From contig JALPQD010000293.1 in assembly GCA_023101885.1 (NCBI GenBank), positions 1,035,861 through 1,099,860 on the forward strand: DNA of 64,000 nucleotides. The letters are read 5' to 3'. The translations under genes were made by a program, and so were the position numbers. The notes beneath the pieces were generated by a model. The model did not search any database. It worked only from the letters and a program-made list of their open reading frames with translations, and had not been told where the DNA came from. Positions 13,765-26,826 of the stretch are shown in pieces (the stretch's first letter is position 1; each line of letters starts with the position of its first letter). The stretch comes from Typhlomys cinereus. Lineage: Eukaryota; Chordata; Mammalia; Rodentia; Platacanthomyidae.

Positions 13765-14241
13765 TCATTGAGAGTCCTTAGGTTTACAAATTAAAGGTTG
13801 GCCCACCAAGTTTGAAAGATGGATGCCAGGATAAGTCATCTCTTCATAAAAGGGTGGAGAATCTAAAATGTTTAAGGCCCTCTTCATGGCCTTACTCTCC
13901 AGCTCATCAGAGAACACCTTCCTGTGCTTCTTTAAAAGATCACCAAGCAGGAGAGGTTGCGGTGAGGTGAACAGTGAAGGGGAAGCAATGTCCCCTGTAA
14001 CAAAACCAAGTCCCTCTTTCCACATTTTTAATTTAACTGCATTTACGTGTTCTGTTTTAGAAACTCGCTTCAATGGCAAGTAATGAGATTGTTTTCTGAG
14101 CTTTCCTAGATATGCTTCTGAATGCTTGCTGGTGTAGAGGTCCTTGGAAGATGTGATTAGCTGAATGGTGCTTCTAACTGTGGGGCAGGGGAACAGAACT
14201 GACTTTGTCCAGTGTGATCTGGATTCGGGAGTCAGGAACAC
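13765..14241 (-). other. Unexplained 159-codon open frame: candidate exon or retrocopy of an unrecognised gene
   Basis: On the minus strand a frame stays open from a TAA just upstream of 14256 to a TGA at 13765. There is no ATG near the start; the listed start is GTG (14241). The peptide is protein-like, with mixed charged and hydrophobic residues. It includes SEAYLGKLRKQSHYLPLKRV in the middle, LLLGDLLKKHRKVFSDELES later, and PPFYEEMTYPGIHLSNLVGQ near the end. I do not recognise the family. It is not one of the repeats listed here. Possible AG acceptors precede it (tttctaaaag or catttacag), and an eight-A run follows at about 13621-13628 in the minus sense, which could be a decayed poly-A tail. 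It could be a terminal exon, a retrocopy, or a chance frame. Confidence 0.35.
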
Positions 14242-14814
14242 TAAAGTTATTCTGAACTTTTAGAAAACCAATTACCTGTAAATGCAAACCTTGTTGTGTC
14301 ACATACATCCCTGTGCTAAGGGATTAGCCTTTGTCTTCTCATTTAATGGACACACCATGCATAAGAAAGGTAAACTATTAAAGCCACTTGAATAAAAGAG
14401 GAAAAAAATTCATCCAAATAAATCAAGCTCTTGGAACTATATATCTGAAAGCACCTTATTTACATTATCTATTTTCATAAGTAGCACACATTGATTATCT
14501 GAACAGTATACAAGTACAGATAAGTAAAGAAGGATGTGTGAATTAAAAATCTATATCTACATTCTTTGTCTTCACTTGTATCTTTATTTTCTCTTTGGAG
14601 AAACTATATATGTGCTCTATGTTCTTTCCAGAAATAATTTTTAAAGTACTCTTTTTGTATCATAGTTAAAATTCAAGATGGCAAAAGTAATTTCCACAAC
14701 ATTTCAGCAATTCATGCCCCAAAATATTGCCAGTGTCCACTGTTTCTTCAAAACATAAAATCATCTTTACAAAATAATTCCATTGAAAATACATTTACAA
14801 AGGAAACAAAAAAT

Positions 14815-14848
14815 GAGAGAGAGAGATAGAGAGAGAAAAGAGAGAAAA
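14815..14848. repeat. (GA)n-rich tract
   Basis: Short imperfect GA repeat. Confidence 0.8.
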
Positions 14849-14909
14849 CAAGAAAAAATCACACATTATCTTTCCAAGGATAATGTAAGTCCATTATAAA
14901 ACATATCCA

Positions 14910-15141
14910 GAGTTGGAGAGATGGCTCAGGGGTTAAGACTCTGCCTCACAATGAACAGGTCCTGAGTTCAGATCCAAAGTCCCACATAAAAATGTCAGGC
15001 AGAAACACTGGAGGCCTGCACTTCTGGTCCTCGTAGGCAGAGCCTGGGAAATCCCAGAGCCAAGCAAAAAGGAGGTAGAAGCAATCCAGGGATGATTCCC
15101 CAAGTCTCCCTTGGTCCTCCACAGAAACACAGTGACCTCTG

Positions 15142-15190
<49 letters not shown>

Positions 15191-15212
15191 TACACACACA
15201 CACGGAAAATAT
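14910..15212 (+). repeat. tRNA-derived SINE with (CA)n tail, full-length
   Basis: Head ggagagatggctcaggggtt and B-box-like ctgagttcagatcc. The body ends with ttggtcctccacagaaacac, followed by a CA tract at 15144-15203 and an AT-rich end. Overlapping minus-strand Cys/Val-rich open frames are repeat artefacts. Confidence 0.85.
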
Positions 15213-15219
15213 ATCCAAA

Positions 15220-16920
15220 ATTTGTAAATGCATATTACTATTGAGTAGTTGAGGATGACTTATCACTGTGCCCTTGAAGAATAGCCACAGTCTCTAAAAT
15301 CCCACGGTGCCCACCTACAAAACGTCCTAGTTGGCATCAAAGAGTAAGAATGAGATAAATGATAATCTGAGCAAAATCCCTGTTGCACTTGCTTCTCTTA
15401 AGCATCTCAATTATAAATCCATTATGAAAAGCTGTACTGATTTACATATTAATGTTCTGCGCTTCAACATGTGCCCTTTATGTTCACACACAACAGAATA
15501 CATGCTGTCACACACATTTAACCTTCATGACTCAGACATTAAACTACAATTTTGAAATGGGAGGAAAAAAAAGAAGCAAAATGGATACAGTTGTTCACAT
15601 TGTTCTCTCCAGAGTGCAGGATTTCAAATCCTTGTCTATCAGTCAGTCCAACTCGATTTTTATCAGTCTGCAATCAGGCATGTGGAAGAGCTCACCCTAG
15701 AATAAGTCATGGGTTCCTTTCACACTGAGGTTTTAAAAGGTTTTAGGGTGGGAATCTATGCATAGATGATTAATATCAGTCTTGAGACGTCTGAAAAGGT
15801 AAATAAGGAGGGTAAACATTCTGTGAGCAATGTACTAACCATGTCCACAAGAATTTTCTTTTAATTTTGAAAATGGTTTATTTTAATCTGAGCAGGTCAA
15901 TATAATAGAGACGATAGCCACGTGTGGTTATTGAATCCTTAAAAAGTGTGACTGTCTTAAAAATTTGTACTTAATGTAAATTCGAATAGCCAGGTTGTGC
16001 TGTCATGTCTACATTTGTTGTTGCACAGACTTAAACCACGCCCCACATGGTAACTGTAAAAGAAAAATCATGTCAGAGGTCCTGCCTGATCTCCATACCA
16101 TATGTGTGAATTTTGTGTCTTGTATTCCTTATACCTGCATTCTTTTTTTAAATACTGCATCTTAAATCATGGGGATTAGATCAACTACTAGAAGACAGGT
16201 TGTCACACTCATCATAGGCCTTTTGTGATACTTAGATATCTCCTAGCAATTGTCTGAATTGTCTCAGGTGCTAGGATGTGATTCATTCTCTTTTGCATTC
16301 AAAATGAGCACAGAGGTTGCATGCTGATAGTATCTCATTTGCAAAAGAAGGCCGCATGCCAGCCATGCTGCTAAGACACGTCTCTAGGAGCCTATGTCAA
16401 TTTTCCTTCTCGCTTCTACTCTCTCCTTTCCAGAAAACAAAGATGGCCGCTCCTTTGTGACATCAGTCTATCGCCTTTGCCTCATGGCATTTCTGCTTCA
16501 CTAATTATTTTCTTTCTCTTTTTGCATCTTCAGTGTTGATTTCCTGTTCACTTGATGTGAACCACTGTTGATTTCCTGTTCCCTCCACAGAGCACATTTA
16601 ACATTGTTATATTTCCATGCATGGTTTGACTATTCATTTCTCTTGACGCTCTGGGCTATTCCTCAATTATTCCTCTGACCAGTGATCTGACAATTACCTA
16701 ATCCAATATAATTTTTTCTTTCACTGTGGCTCAACCTATTTTTTGTTGCTCATTTTTATCTGATACTCTGCTTCATTCAATTCTCTAAAATAGAGAGAAT
16801 TGTTTAAGAATAATTAAATCACCTTGCATGCCACAGGCAAAATACAGTTCATTGATTTTTTTTGTTTGTTTTCATGGCAGGGAGTTAAGGTGTTTTAGCA
16901 TTAAAAATATTTTGTTTTAA
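15220..16920. other. Intron sequence, nothing recognised
   Basis: No gene or clear repeat recognised. One AAGATGGCCGCT sequence near 16440 resembles a YY1-type site, but isolated matches like this are common. Confidence 0.55.
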
Positions 16921-16924
16921 AATA

Positions 16925-16985
16925 AGAAGAGGCCAAGGATGTAGGTCAGTAGTAGAGCACCTACCTGCCTTAGCATAGGTAAGAT
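16925..16985 (+). repeat. ID-like SINE fragment (tRNA-Ala type)
   Basis: Reads ccaaggatgtaggtcagtag followed by tagagcacctacctgcctta, the ID/BC1-type head with A-box. Confidence 0.6.
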
Positions 16986-16987
16986 GC

Positions 16988-17243
16988 TGGGTTTGGGTGT
17001 CTGTGTATATTACAGGACACTACATGTGCTCCTAGAGGCCCAAGGGTAACTTTGAGATCATCCTGGATTGCTTTACCTCCTTTTGGCTTTGCTCTGGGTT
17101 TCCCAGGCTCTTCTTTACAGGACCAGAAGTAAAGACTGTCACCAATTCCGCCTGGTATTTTTACATGGGATGTGAGATCTGAATTCAGGTCTCCTTCTGC
17201 TTGTGAAGCAGCCGTTTAACTTCTAAGCCACCACTCCATCCCC
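16988..17243 (-). repeat. Diverged copy of the (CA)n-tailed SINE
   Basis: Minus-strand head (aggggatggagtggtggctt), gaattcagatctc B-box region and body blocks (ttctggtcctg, agagcctgggaaaccc) match the young copies. The CA tail is lost. Confidence 0.7.
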
Positions 17244-18299
17244 TCACTGGTACTTTATAAAATGTCCGTTGCCCTTTGCATGAAATGGTTCTCAGCTTTT
17301 ATTTCTCTATTCATCTTCCCCTACAATCTTTTCCCATCACTTTATACAGTGAGGAGAGAATGGATAACTGCTGAATTCTTTCACAAGTCAGGCACCGCGT
17401 CAAGTACTGCCTCAGCATCATCGTACACCATCCCTACCACAAGCTGAGGCCAGTAAAGCCACTCTGCTCAAAGAAAACCTGGAAATGAGCTGAGGTAATG
17501 AGCCTGCTGTATTGCCTGGCACTAAATACCTATTTATGGTACCTACTTTCTGGTCAATACAAGGAATCAATTAATACCCCATGCCCATCCGCTGTTTCAG
17601 CTGGGTCGACTGTCCCCCCAGTGATGCTTCTCTTCTTCCTCATCCTCTTCCCTCGCTTAGCTCAGAACATGACTAGTCAGTGCCTGAATTAAACATGCTT
17701 TGTAGTTTCTTCTGCCTTCCACTTCCTCAGTGCATGATTGCCACTGATCTCTGGAAAGAAACACCTTCTCATCCACCTCAGTCCCATGTCTGCGCTCTGT
17801 GAGGAGCTGGCAAAACGCTTTGCAGGTTCCCATCTTGGGAACCTGGTGGTCAAAAGCCTCCCACGGGTGCCTCATGGAGAGTGAATTCTGCACTTGCTAA
17901 TCTGGCACATGCACAATGAACCAAGACATTTTGGGTTGCTCTTCCCTCCTCCGTCCACTTGGGAGTCTTAACCTTTGCTGAAATCTCATTACTGGAGAGA
18001 AAGGAAATTTTATTCTCTTTTCTCTGTACAGCCTCTTCCTTCACAAAATCTTACCCTTCTAACTACCTCACCAATGACTTCCAGTAGTCTCTTTGCAGGC
18101 AGGGACTCAGTTTACCCTTCTGGTGAGTGATTTTCAATGTTTCATGCAGGTGGAAGTTGCTAGCTGTCTACCCACAAATTATACACTTTCTGGGTAACAA
18201 GAGGCCCCATGTTGGTCCACGCAGCAAATGTGTTGACCTCAAACCTTCTTCTCATGGTTTCCTCTCCAGGGAATTTCTCATGGCTGACATAATCCAAGT

Positions 18300-18450
18300 A
18301 AAGCCCAGCATGATGGCACATACTTAGGAAATCCAACACTTAAGAAGCCAAGGCAGAAAAATTTCCTCAAGTCTGAGGTCAACCCAGGCTACATAAGGAA
18401 TACCATGCCATATCTACACACCAAACCCTATCTCGAAAAAGAAAAATAAT
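18300..18450 (+). repeat. B1-like (7SL-derived) SINE
   Basis: Contains gcccagcatgatggcacatac, gaagccaaggcagaaaaattt, gtctgaggtcaacccaggct and a caaaccctatctcgaaaaag A-rich tail. This is the classic B1 order, moderately diverged. Confidence 0.75.
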
Positions 18451-19136
18451 CAATCAGTTTAAGTAATGGATTTATTAAAAGAGAAGGGGCCTTTAGAGAA
18501 AGGATTTTCTTTTCCTTGTTTAAAATTGATGAATGGGGAAAAGATACCTTTCTTTGCCTGGAACAATTTTGTCATCATGAAGTCACAAGGGAGTATAGAG
18601 TTATCATACACAAGCTATCTGATGTTGAAATGGAAATTCCCTCTGAATCTGATGACTTATCTTAGTGGAGGAGTTATTCATTCCAACTATAGTCTTAATT
18701 GAAATTTTATTAAGGGTAAGAGGATTACATTACTAATTAACCTCTCTTATTTGGTTTTTCCATTAGTTGAAGTCTGATTCAGTAGCCAAATATTCACTGA
18801 ATATTTGAATATGTATACAGTAATGCACATTTATATTATGTGTTCTGTGCCTAGCTGTGTTTTATTATTTTGTGACATGATCTAATATTGCCTACATAAT
18901 GCAAATCTTTGAAAGTTCTTTTGTGAGAGAAATTTTCCTTTTTTATTTCTTTCTTGTCAAACACATTACAACTGCCTAATATCTGCTCAATGACTGGATA
19001 AATGAGTAACTATTGAGAAGTTGGTAAAGGCAGGTAGCTAGGTAAAGGAGGGTGTGAAGCCATGTTTTATTACTTCCAAGAAAGCTATGCACAGCAAAGG
19101 TTTAGTAAAACAGCAGTATTCAAGTCACTCAGAGAG

Positions 19137-19232
19137 TAAAGAGAAGGAAAGGAAGGAAAGGAAGAAGAAAGGAGGGGGGAAGAAGGAAAGGGAAAGAGAG
19201 AAAAGAGGTGAGGAGAAGGAAGGACAACATAG
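19137..19232. repeat. Purine-rich GGAA/GAAA low-complexity tract
   Basis: Almost pure A/G sequence. It generates Lys/Glu/Arg (plus) and Ser/Phe/Pro (minus) spurious frames. Confidence 0.85.
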
Positions 19233-19764
19233 GGGAGAGGCAAAGGAAAGACCTTCTGTGTACAAATGATGAACAGGTTGTAGAGGTCAGTTGCCTGGTA
19301 CTGAAGCAGCTTCAGAAATGAAAACAGATGGTAGAGCTTTTGCTTTTTTTTTTTTCCTCTTGGCCACAAAAATCCTGCTAATTGAAGCAGCAACTGAACA
19401 AGCTGCTCTTTCACTCCCCCAGTGATATTTATGTTTCACTTGGGTTTGGCTTTTGTATTAAACATTGCCACCCCTCCTGCTTACTCCTCGCTTGCATCTA
19501 AGGCACCTCCTGCTTTTTCTCTGGTTGGACTCCTCCCTTCATGGGCTCTTCATGGCACATGAACAAATGAGTGAAACAGTCTGCCTCCTCTCCCAACACT
19601 GATTAAGGCTCCTGCACAGAGTAACAACAGTGCACACAGTTAACAGTGAACCACTGAAAGCAGAGAGTTCTCGGTCAGAAAGGGCATTCCCTTACAAATA
19701 GGATGCCAGCTTGCTTGGGAGAAGAGAAACCAACTAGGAAGGTCACCTTTCTCTTTGCAAATCA

Positions 19765-20030
19765 TGCATGTGTGCATGAATTCACACACAATGGTGGGTT
19801 GCACACATGAAGGTTGACTTCAAGGTGTCTTCCTCAATCACTCTTATTCTTATTTTCTGAGACAGTGTCTATCACTGAATGGATTGTCTAGAAAAGATGG
19901 CCACAAGCTCCAGGGATCCTTCTGTCTCTTCCACCACGTGCAGTGCCAGGGATATAGTTGTGTACCACCGTATCTAACTTTTACATGAATTTGGGTCCTT
20001 GTGCTTGTGTGGCAGATATTTTGCAAATAA
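19765..20030 (-). repeat. Diverged B4-like SINE
   Basis: On the plus strand it carries ttctgagacagtgtctatcac, ccacgtgcagtgccaggga and gtgtaccaccgtatctaact, i.e. a minus-oriented B1-derived part, then a degraded tRNA part. Confidence 0.5.
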
Positions 20031-20039
20031 AGATATCTA

Positions 20040-21830
20040 CTCTGCTATTCTGGTTTTACTATTAATTGTGAAATGATCCTTGTACCTAGTCAATGATTTT
20101 TTTTTATTTTAAATTCTCTGTTCATATCAAGAATCTTGAAACTGGGGAATGGGATTAAAGTTATCAACAGCAATTCTATCTTGGGTTGCACTGTTTAGAA
20201 CATTCTCACAGACATTCTCTGAAGATTGAAATTTTTGCCTTCTCTGTAGCTCAGGCTTGTATTTCCACAAAAGGAAACACATTAAAATTGCTGTGAAATT
20301 TCCCAACCCAGCTTGCCCACATATTTATATCTGTGTCAGGATACAGTATTGTATTTACCAAGATTAAATTATCTGCTGTCAAAACTCAGTGAAAATCGTG
20401 GTGTACCAAATTATACTTTAGAGATGTAAGCGCCTATTTTTCAAAATGCAAATCACATATTAAAACACTTATGTTTACAGGGTTACACTGCATAAAAGCG
20501 AAACATTCCGATATACTGAGTGTTTGAAGACAGTGTATTTGAAATTGCTAAGTCTATCAGGGGGCATGATCTGCTCACCATCTAAGTTGGAGTCAGTAGA
20601 AATGGGCTCATAATGACTGTTCCCCATCTTTGCTTATCTGTCATGACTGAACAAGTCACCTAGAACTCCTGCTCTGATTGCTTCATTTGCGAAGAAGAAA
20701 TGAAGAAGTCACATGGAAACATACAAACTAAGACACATATACAAACTAAGCAAACGGAAGACAAGGAAAGTCATCAGTCTTCAGCTTGTTGAGGGCTCTA
20801 AGAATTGAGTTGTTATAATCACAGAGTTTTAGAAGTCTAAGAAAATTTAAGAGTCCTGTAGTCAAGCTTCTTTAGTTTATAGATGAAGAACATCACCCCA
20901 GAAATTTTTAATGACTTATTCAAGACTAAAGACTAAAATAAATTGGGACAAAGGAGCTTAAATTAGAAACTTTTTTTCCTGATGTTTGCTTGCCATTTTT
21001 CCTGCTCTACTACTTTTAAATGTATGTGTTAACAGAATTTACTGCCTTAAAAATCTTATATTGATATGGAATTTTTTTTTAGTTTGGAGGCACATTTCCA
21101 AACTAAAATCCTATTTTACTTTTATTATACCCTAGATATGCTTCAGGGAAGGCATTTCTTGCATTTGAAAGTGAGAAGTTTGGGGACAAAAAGATGATCC
21201 GCAGAGCCAGACACAGAGTGTGCTACCCAGATTTCAAGAGACCCTCTCCAGACTCTGACTACAAAAGATTCTGCTTCTTTTAATAGTGCTATGTACTATA
21301 TATTTCATGAAAGTAGGACACAGTAAATTAATTTTGCTGGGGTAGGCTTGTGATTCCCAATGCAATGTCTGGAGGTTCCCAAGGGTATCACAAAACTAGG
21401 ATGAAGAAGGCTTATATGAGACTATTCCATCTCCCAAAGTAATTTGTCTCTTAATAACAACCATAATTACCTTCGACAGGGTTCAAACCCTAGCCTCTCT
21501 CCTAGGCAAATCACTCACTGCAGGTAGAATATCCATGGCAAAACTTCTTATAATGTGTTTCTAGAGACAGATTTTCATTCTCCAAATCCACTCTGGGAGG
21601 CTCACACAGGAGTCCTACCCCACCTTCCAAGCTACTGCATGAATATAAATGCTTGTTTCATTTTCACAAAAATTACTTGTGGTAGAGAAGCCTATTTAAG
21701 CAAAGAAGTTCCCTGCATTAAAAAAATGCAGAAACCGTTAAAGAACATATCAGATCTGCACAAATTAGCACTCTTAAATATTCAATACAGTCAGAATGTC
21801 ATAGGCAACCTTTTTATTTCTTGTTTCTCT
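20040..21830. other. Intron sequence, little recognised
   Basis: A weak MIR-like stretch is possible around 20860-20940 (gatgaagaacatcacccca, then aatgacttattcaagac). Otherwise nothing recognisable. Confidence 0.5.
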
Positions 21831-21831
21831 T

Positions 21832-21905
21832 TTCTGCAGTGCTGGGTACTGAACCCAGAACCTTGTACATAACAAGCACACAATGAAGCCCTGACTCACA
21901 GCCCC
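21832..21905 (-). repeat. ID-like SINE (tRNA-Ala type)
   Basis: The minus strand reads ggggctgtgagtcagggctt, then ggttctgggttcagtaccca, the A- and B-box halves of an ID element. Confidence 0.7.
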
Positions 21906-21909
21906 GTCC

Positions 21910-23320
21910 ATCAGCCAACATCTTGTGGTACTTTTACACCCATTCATCCCCTTCTTTGCCTTTCTCCACCACCAATTTAAGTAGGCCTTTCCCTTAGGGG
22001 AAACTCAGTCATTACAGGTTCTGGTGCCATATCTCTAAATAATTCATCTAATGCAAGTTGCATGTAACGCTTATCATTTATTTTCAATGAAAATATTTTT
22101 CTTTGCAAACACAATTTCAGAGCGAGAGAACAAGTTGCAGCAGTTTCATGTGCTTCCATGTTTACCATACTTCTCTATCTCCATGGTGGGGGCTAGGGGG
22201 AAGAGCTGGGCTTTAGAAAAGAAAATGTAAAGACAAAGACTTAGTTTTGATTTTGCACTTGCTCTAGCAGGTTCTTAATTGCTTAACAGTACAAGGATCT
22301 CTAAATATACAGTTTGCTTTTGAAAGATGAAAAGAGAAATTTTCCTCATTCACTGATATCTTGGCTACCAATATATCCTCGGTCACCAAAAGAATGGATA
22401 AAGTTCTGAAATATTGTAAAGACTTTGTAAAGGAGCTGCCAAAATCCATTAAAATTCATTTGAGGACATTCATTCCATAGCAGTCATCAAGATAAAAATT
22501 TGTTCCAATTAGACACAAGAAAAATCTTTCTGGAGATCGGTTGTGCAACCGAGCAAGAGGATCCTATAACCTCAATTATCACATCACCCTGATTCACTGC
22601 AGCATTTTCTGAGCTATATAAGCAGCAAAAATAAATCATATGCCCTGCCAACTGGGGTTCAGGGCTCCTCATGGCCTCCCTAAGAGTCAGAAAAGCCCCA
22701 AGGCCTGGCCAGGAGTGACCGAGTGCAGAAGGGAGACTTGGTTGTCTGCTCCCTTGGCCTGCCTCCACTTTGGACAGACAGCCTTTGGAGGTGAAAATCA
22801 GGGATGGGACTTCCTTCATGATTCACTACCCACATAGTCACAGAAAATGCTGAATAAGGAAGCTTGGCTTCTGGTCTTCTAGGAACAGACCCTGGGGAGC
22901 CTTCTGACTTCACTGCAGCCAGGGGGAGTGGACTCAATCGGAGGGGACTGGAGAGTGCAGCGAGCAAACAGCAGGCTGGATGGAGCTCGTGCAGATGCCA
23001 CCCCATTGTGTCAACTTGGAAATGATCAGCCCGTTCTGGCAAGTGCAAATCTTCTCACAATATGAATGAATGTAGACAGGTGCTAGGTCTCACTGAGTTC
23101 ATAGATCGTTGCCTTTTTTTGTTGTTCAAATTATAACAGTAATGACATTCTCAAATGTCATAGAAAGATGGGTTCTTAAGATCTGATGAGGAATAAAAAG
23201 GGTTAATAAATATTTTGTTAATCATGAGATGAAAGGCCCAATTTATAAATCCAGGAGTGTTTTTGGAACACAGACTCTGAATCTATTAAGTAGAGAAGGG
23301 AAAGAGTGTAGCTGACTAGA
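21910..23320. other. Intron sequence with a GC-richer patch (about 22640-23040)
   Basis: No gene recognised. The patch at 22640-23040 is GC-richer than its surroundings and supports a 122-codon minus-strand frame (22680-23048), but the frame has no recognisable motif. Confidence 0.45.
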
Positions 23321-23607
23321 CAGATTACTTCTGTATTGCTGTGAATGAGAACCAGATAGAAACAACCTAAGAGGAAAGATTGATTTTAGCTCACCGTTGT
23401 AGGGGTAGCATTCCACCACAGAGGGGAAGGCATAGAACAGTTCCAGTCATGGTGGAAGTATGAAGCAATAGCTGTTTACCCTGTAGTGGGTCAGGAAGCT
23501 GTGTACTCCAGAGCGGAGCCTGCCATTCACCTTCAAATGCCTACCTTAGATGGCTTTCTTCTCCCCAAGCCAGACCTTGTTCCTAAAGGCTCCACAATGT
23601 CCCCCCC
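23321..23607. repeat. Dispersed rodent repeat
   Basis: Contains attgctgtgaatgagaacca, gattttagctcaccgttg, ccagtcatggtggaagtatg and cttctccccaagccagacc. The pattern matches interspersed repeats seen in rodents (compare 6425-6620). Family not determined. Confidence 0.5.
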
Positions 23608-24534
23608 CCAAAAAAAATAAAAAAAACCCACACAACTCTACTCACACAGCAATAGTATTTAAAATATGATCCTCTTGTGGACATTTCAGATGCAAACTGT
23701 AGCAGAGACAGGTGTATATATATATTTTTTTTTCTAAAAGCAGATTTCCCACTGGCTTCTACTAAAGCTGTAGGACATTCTGTGGCCACTTTCATTTACT
23801 GTTTGGCAGCTGGCTAGATATTACCACTGTCACTATGGAAACATGCCACAGGTGCTTCAAGTCAACTGCCTTTGGAGGGCTGTTCCTGAGCATGACACAG
23901 TACCTCAGGGTTGGCAGCAGCCACTGTGGGTTGTTATGGATGTCTGTAGAATCAGTGACTCTCTTTCCTAGCCAAACTTTTAAGGTTAGACAGAGTGACA
24001 GCACTAGTAATAACTCCAGCATCAGGAGTTACAGTGGGATACACTTCTGGCTAGGGTATGAGGCGTGTGATCTGTAGGTGCTTTCTCTTTGAGACCTCTT
24101 TGAAGATCCCCCTGAAAGTTCTGTACTTGGCACTAACTTGTCAATGGGGTGCGTGGTGCTGGAGCACAAAAAGATAAAACACACAGTCACTGCTTGTAGC
24201 AATCCCAGAGCTACCAGGGGGAAAGTACAGTCAACAAAACTGAGCACATGAAAACATAAGAATGAATATTAAATACAGTGTTTTCAGAACTACAGAGGCT
24301 CAGAAAGAGGAGCTATTCTGATATATAAAGCAGCTGGGATAAGCTGACTCTAAATAAGTTTTAAGTACATTTATAATATTAGTAATTATTATATTATTAT
24401 TATATGGTATGAATTTATAATCATTACTACAAATATAAAAGATTTATCATTGAGAGATCATTTATGCTAGCTATCTTTTCCAGAATAATCTAACTATAAC
24501 ATTACAGATTAAAAGTCTTACCATACATTTGCAA

Positions 24535-24630
24535 TTAACTGATATTAAACACTTTGTAAAAGGTTCATAGCTAGTAAATTAGCAAAGCCTGGATTTGAAC
24601 CCATGCCAAAGACACTAGAGCCATGCTGAG
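24535..24630 (-). repeat. MIR fragment
   Basis: The plus strand reads ggttcatagctagtaaatta and gcctggatttgaacccatgcc, matching the complement of the conserved MIR core in wording. Confidence 0.7.
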
Positions 24631-24639
24631 TCACTTATA

Positions 24640-26420
24640 ACCAGAGAGATGTGGGAAGTGTGTGTGAGAAGCATAACTTTAACTCCATCCTGAAAAACTG
24701 GCAGGGTTTTTGAGGTACAGGGCATTTCACCCTGGAATCTCAATGCCAGCAAGACAGGATAAGGACTGTGGATAGCGAGCGAGGGGAACAGGCAGACGAC
24801 AGCAGAGAAAGAAAGGAGAGGGCGAGATGCTCACAGCTGCATTGACGTCTGACAAAGCAGAGCTAAGGGCTCCTGTCAACATTAGGCTCCAGACCCAATG
24901 GATCCAGTTTTTGAAATTTTCTGAGAACAGTTTTTTTTTGTTTAGTATGTCTTTTTAGAAGACGTAAGAATAAAGCAAAGGGACTGTACCCCAACGCTTA
25001 TGGAGAGAAGACAGATTAAAAACAATGCAAATACTTAGATAGTTTTGTAAGTGTGGATTAAGGTTAAAGGATAAAATAATCCAGAGTATGAAGATTCCCA
25101 GTATCTGGATGGGGATGGATGGAGGGTATGCAGAGGGCAGGAAGGGCCTCCCAGAGAAGGAGACGGACCAACACAGACCTGGTGGTTGGTCTCTCTGTCC
25201 TCTTGACCCACCACTGCCCCCTCCCTGTGGACCACAGTGATCTATTTCCTGTACACTACTTTTTTCCTTAGGACTCACAATTCTAATTTAGGAAGGCACC
25301 GGTATCCAACTTTCTACCTATGAGTGAGAATCTTTGTGTATGATTTTTATAATGCTTTTGTATTTGTTCACACAAATTATTTCACCTGCTTTTGACATAA
25401 AAAGATTAAAGTCCACTTGCTGTTACATGGAGGAAAGGCATCACCAATTCAGCTGACTTCATCACATTTCAGCTGACTTTACATCTGATTTACATGACTG
25501 ATGTAATATTTTATATGTACCTTCACATAGGTTTTAGGTTGTTCGAATTGCAGAGAGCCTCCAATTTTCCCTATTTTTGGATCCTTTTGGGATTTTTTTA
25601 ATCATTTTTTAATAAAATTCTTGAATTCCAGTTTTGTACTCCTACAACAATACATATTACATAATTATTCTAGGAATTTTAAAAATAAACTCTTTTCAAA
25701 CAAAATCTTTTTTATAAATATAGCTTTTATCTCAATGGTTCTCAATTTATAGATCAACTACATTATTCTATATTTCACAGTAAATGAAATATTAGTGGTC
25801 CTTACTTCTCTACTTCCATTTTTTTCTCCCCTCTTTCTAATTTGTTTATTTAAAAGGAGGATTTAAGAATAAGCAAGATGTATTTCTTGCATCTTTTAAA
25901 AATTAAACAAAACCCCTGTACACTTCAATACCACAAAATATTTAATGAGATGTATTTCAGCACATGGTAAAAACTCACCAATTTTTTAATTGGGATAAAT
26001 GGCATTTGTTCTTTCCAGCAGTAGGTGGAATGACAGAGAAACAGTATGTGTTTCCTGAGCCTAAAGGAAAAGAATGGGATTTGTGCACTTCGTCCAAAAC
26101 TCCCACTCCATGGAAACAGCAAATTGTCTGGTGTACAACTTGTTCTGAACTTTTTTGTTTGAACAATCAATTATTATAAGTATAGTTTTACAAGGAAGAT
26201 ATCATATAGACATAAACATCTCCATATTAATTTGGTGCTAAACTATAAATATGCTAAAATGCTCTTTTGAATTTCTGAAAATACATGCAAAGTAATGATT
26301 AATTAGCATTACCTGACTTCGTAATTTCCTGCCTTTGTGGTGGAGACACCTAATCCTTAAACCCATGGTGCTAAAGCGCTTAGAAACACTCACCAAAGAC
26401 AGGCTCCTGATAATCACTAT
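24640..26420. other. Intron sequence, nothing recognised
   Basis: AT-rich intron. The open frames of up to 107 codons (24955-25278, minus) lack recognisable features. Confidence 0.55.
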
Positions 26421-26429
26421 TAATTTTTT

Positions 26430-26620
26430 TAAGATATGTATGTATGTATTTGCATATGTATGTGTGTGAAAGAGAGAGAGAAAGAGAGAGTGAGACGTTG
26501 TCCTAAGAACAGCTTTTAGATATCAGATCTTTCTTTCTATTATGAGGGCTTCAGGGATCAAATTTAAGTCACTAGGTTTATGAGCAGTATCTTTACTCAC
26601 TGAACCATCTTGTCAGCCTG
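26430..26620 (-). repeat. Diverged B3/B4-like SINE with GA/TG-rich end
   Basis: The minus strand begins caggctgacaagatggttca, a tRNA-type head, and ends in GA/TG-rich sequence. Confidence 0.5.
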
Positions 26621-26826
26621 CACTATTAAAACTTATAGAGTTACACCTATACTCACTGGTAATTTCTTCTTATTGAGTTTCTCTATTCAACTTTCAATGT
26701 GCTAGCTTACTGATCTAATATCTGTCTATCCATTATCATCTACCATCTATATATGCACCTGTTTATATGTCATCTATTTATCAATCAGCTGTCTCAACTA
26801 TCCATTATGTATCGTCTATATAATCT

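Noticed and set aside
22680..23048. 122-codon minus-strand frame in a GC-richer patch
   Set aside because: Its length is explained by fewer stop codons in GC-richer DNA, and the sequence is unlike any family I know.
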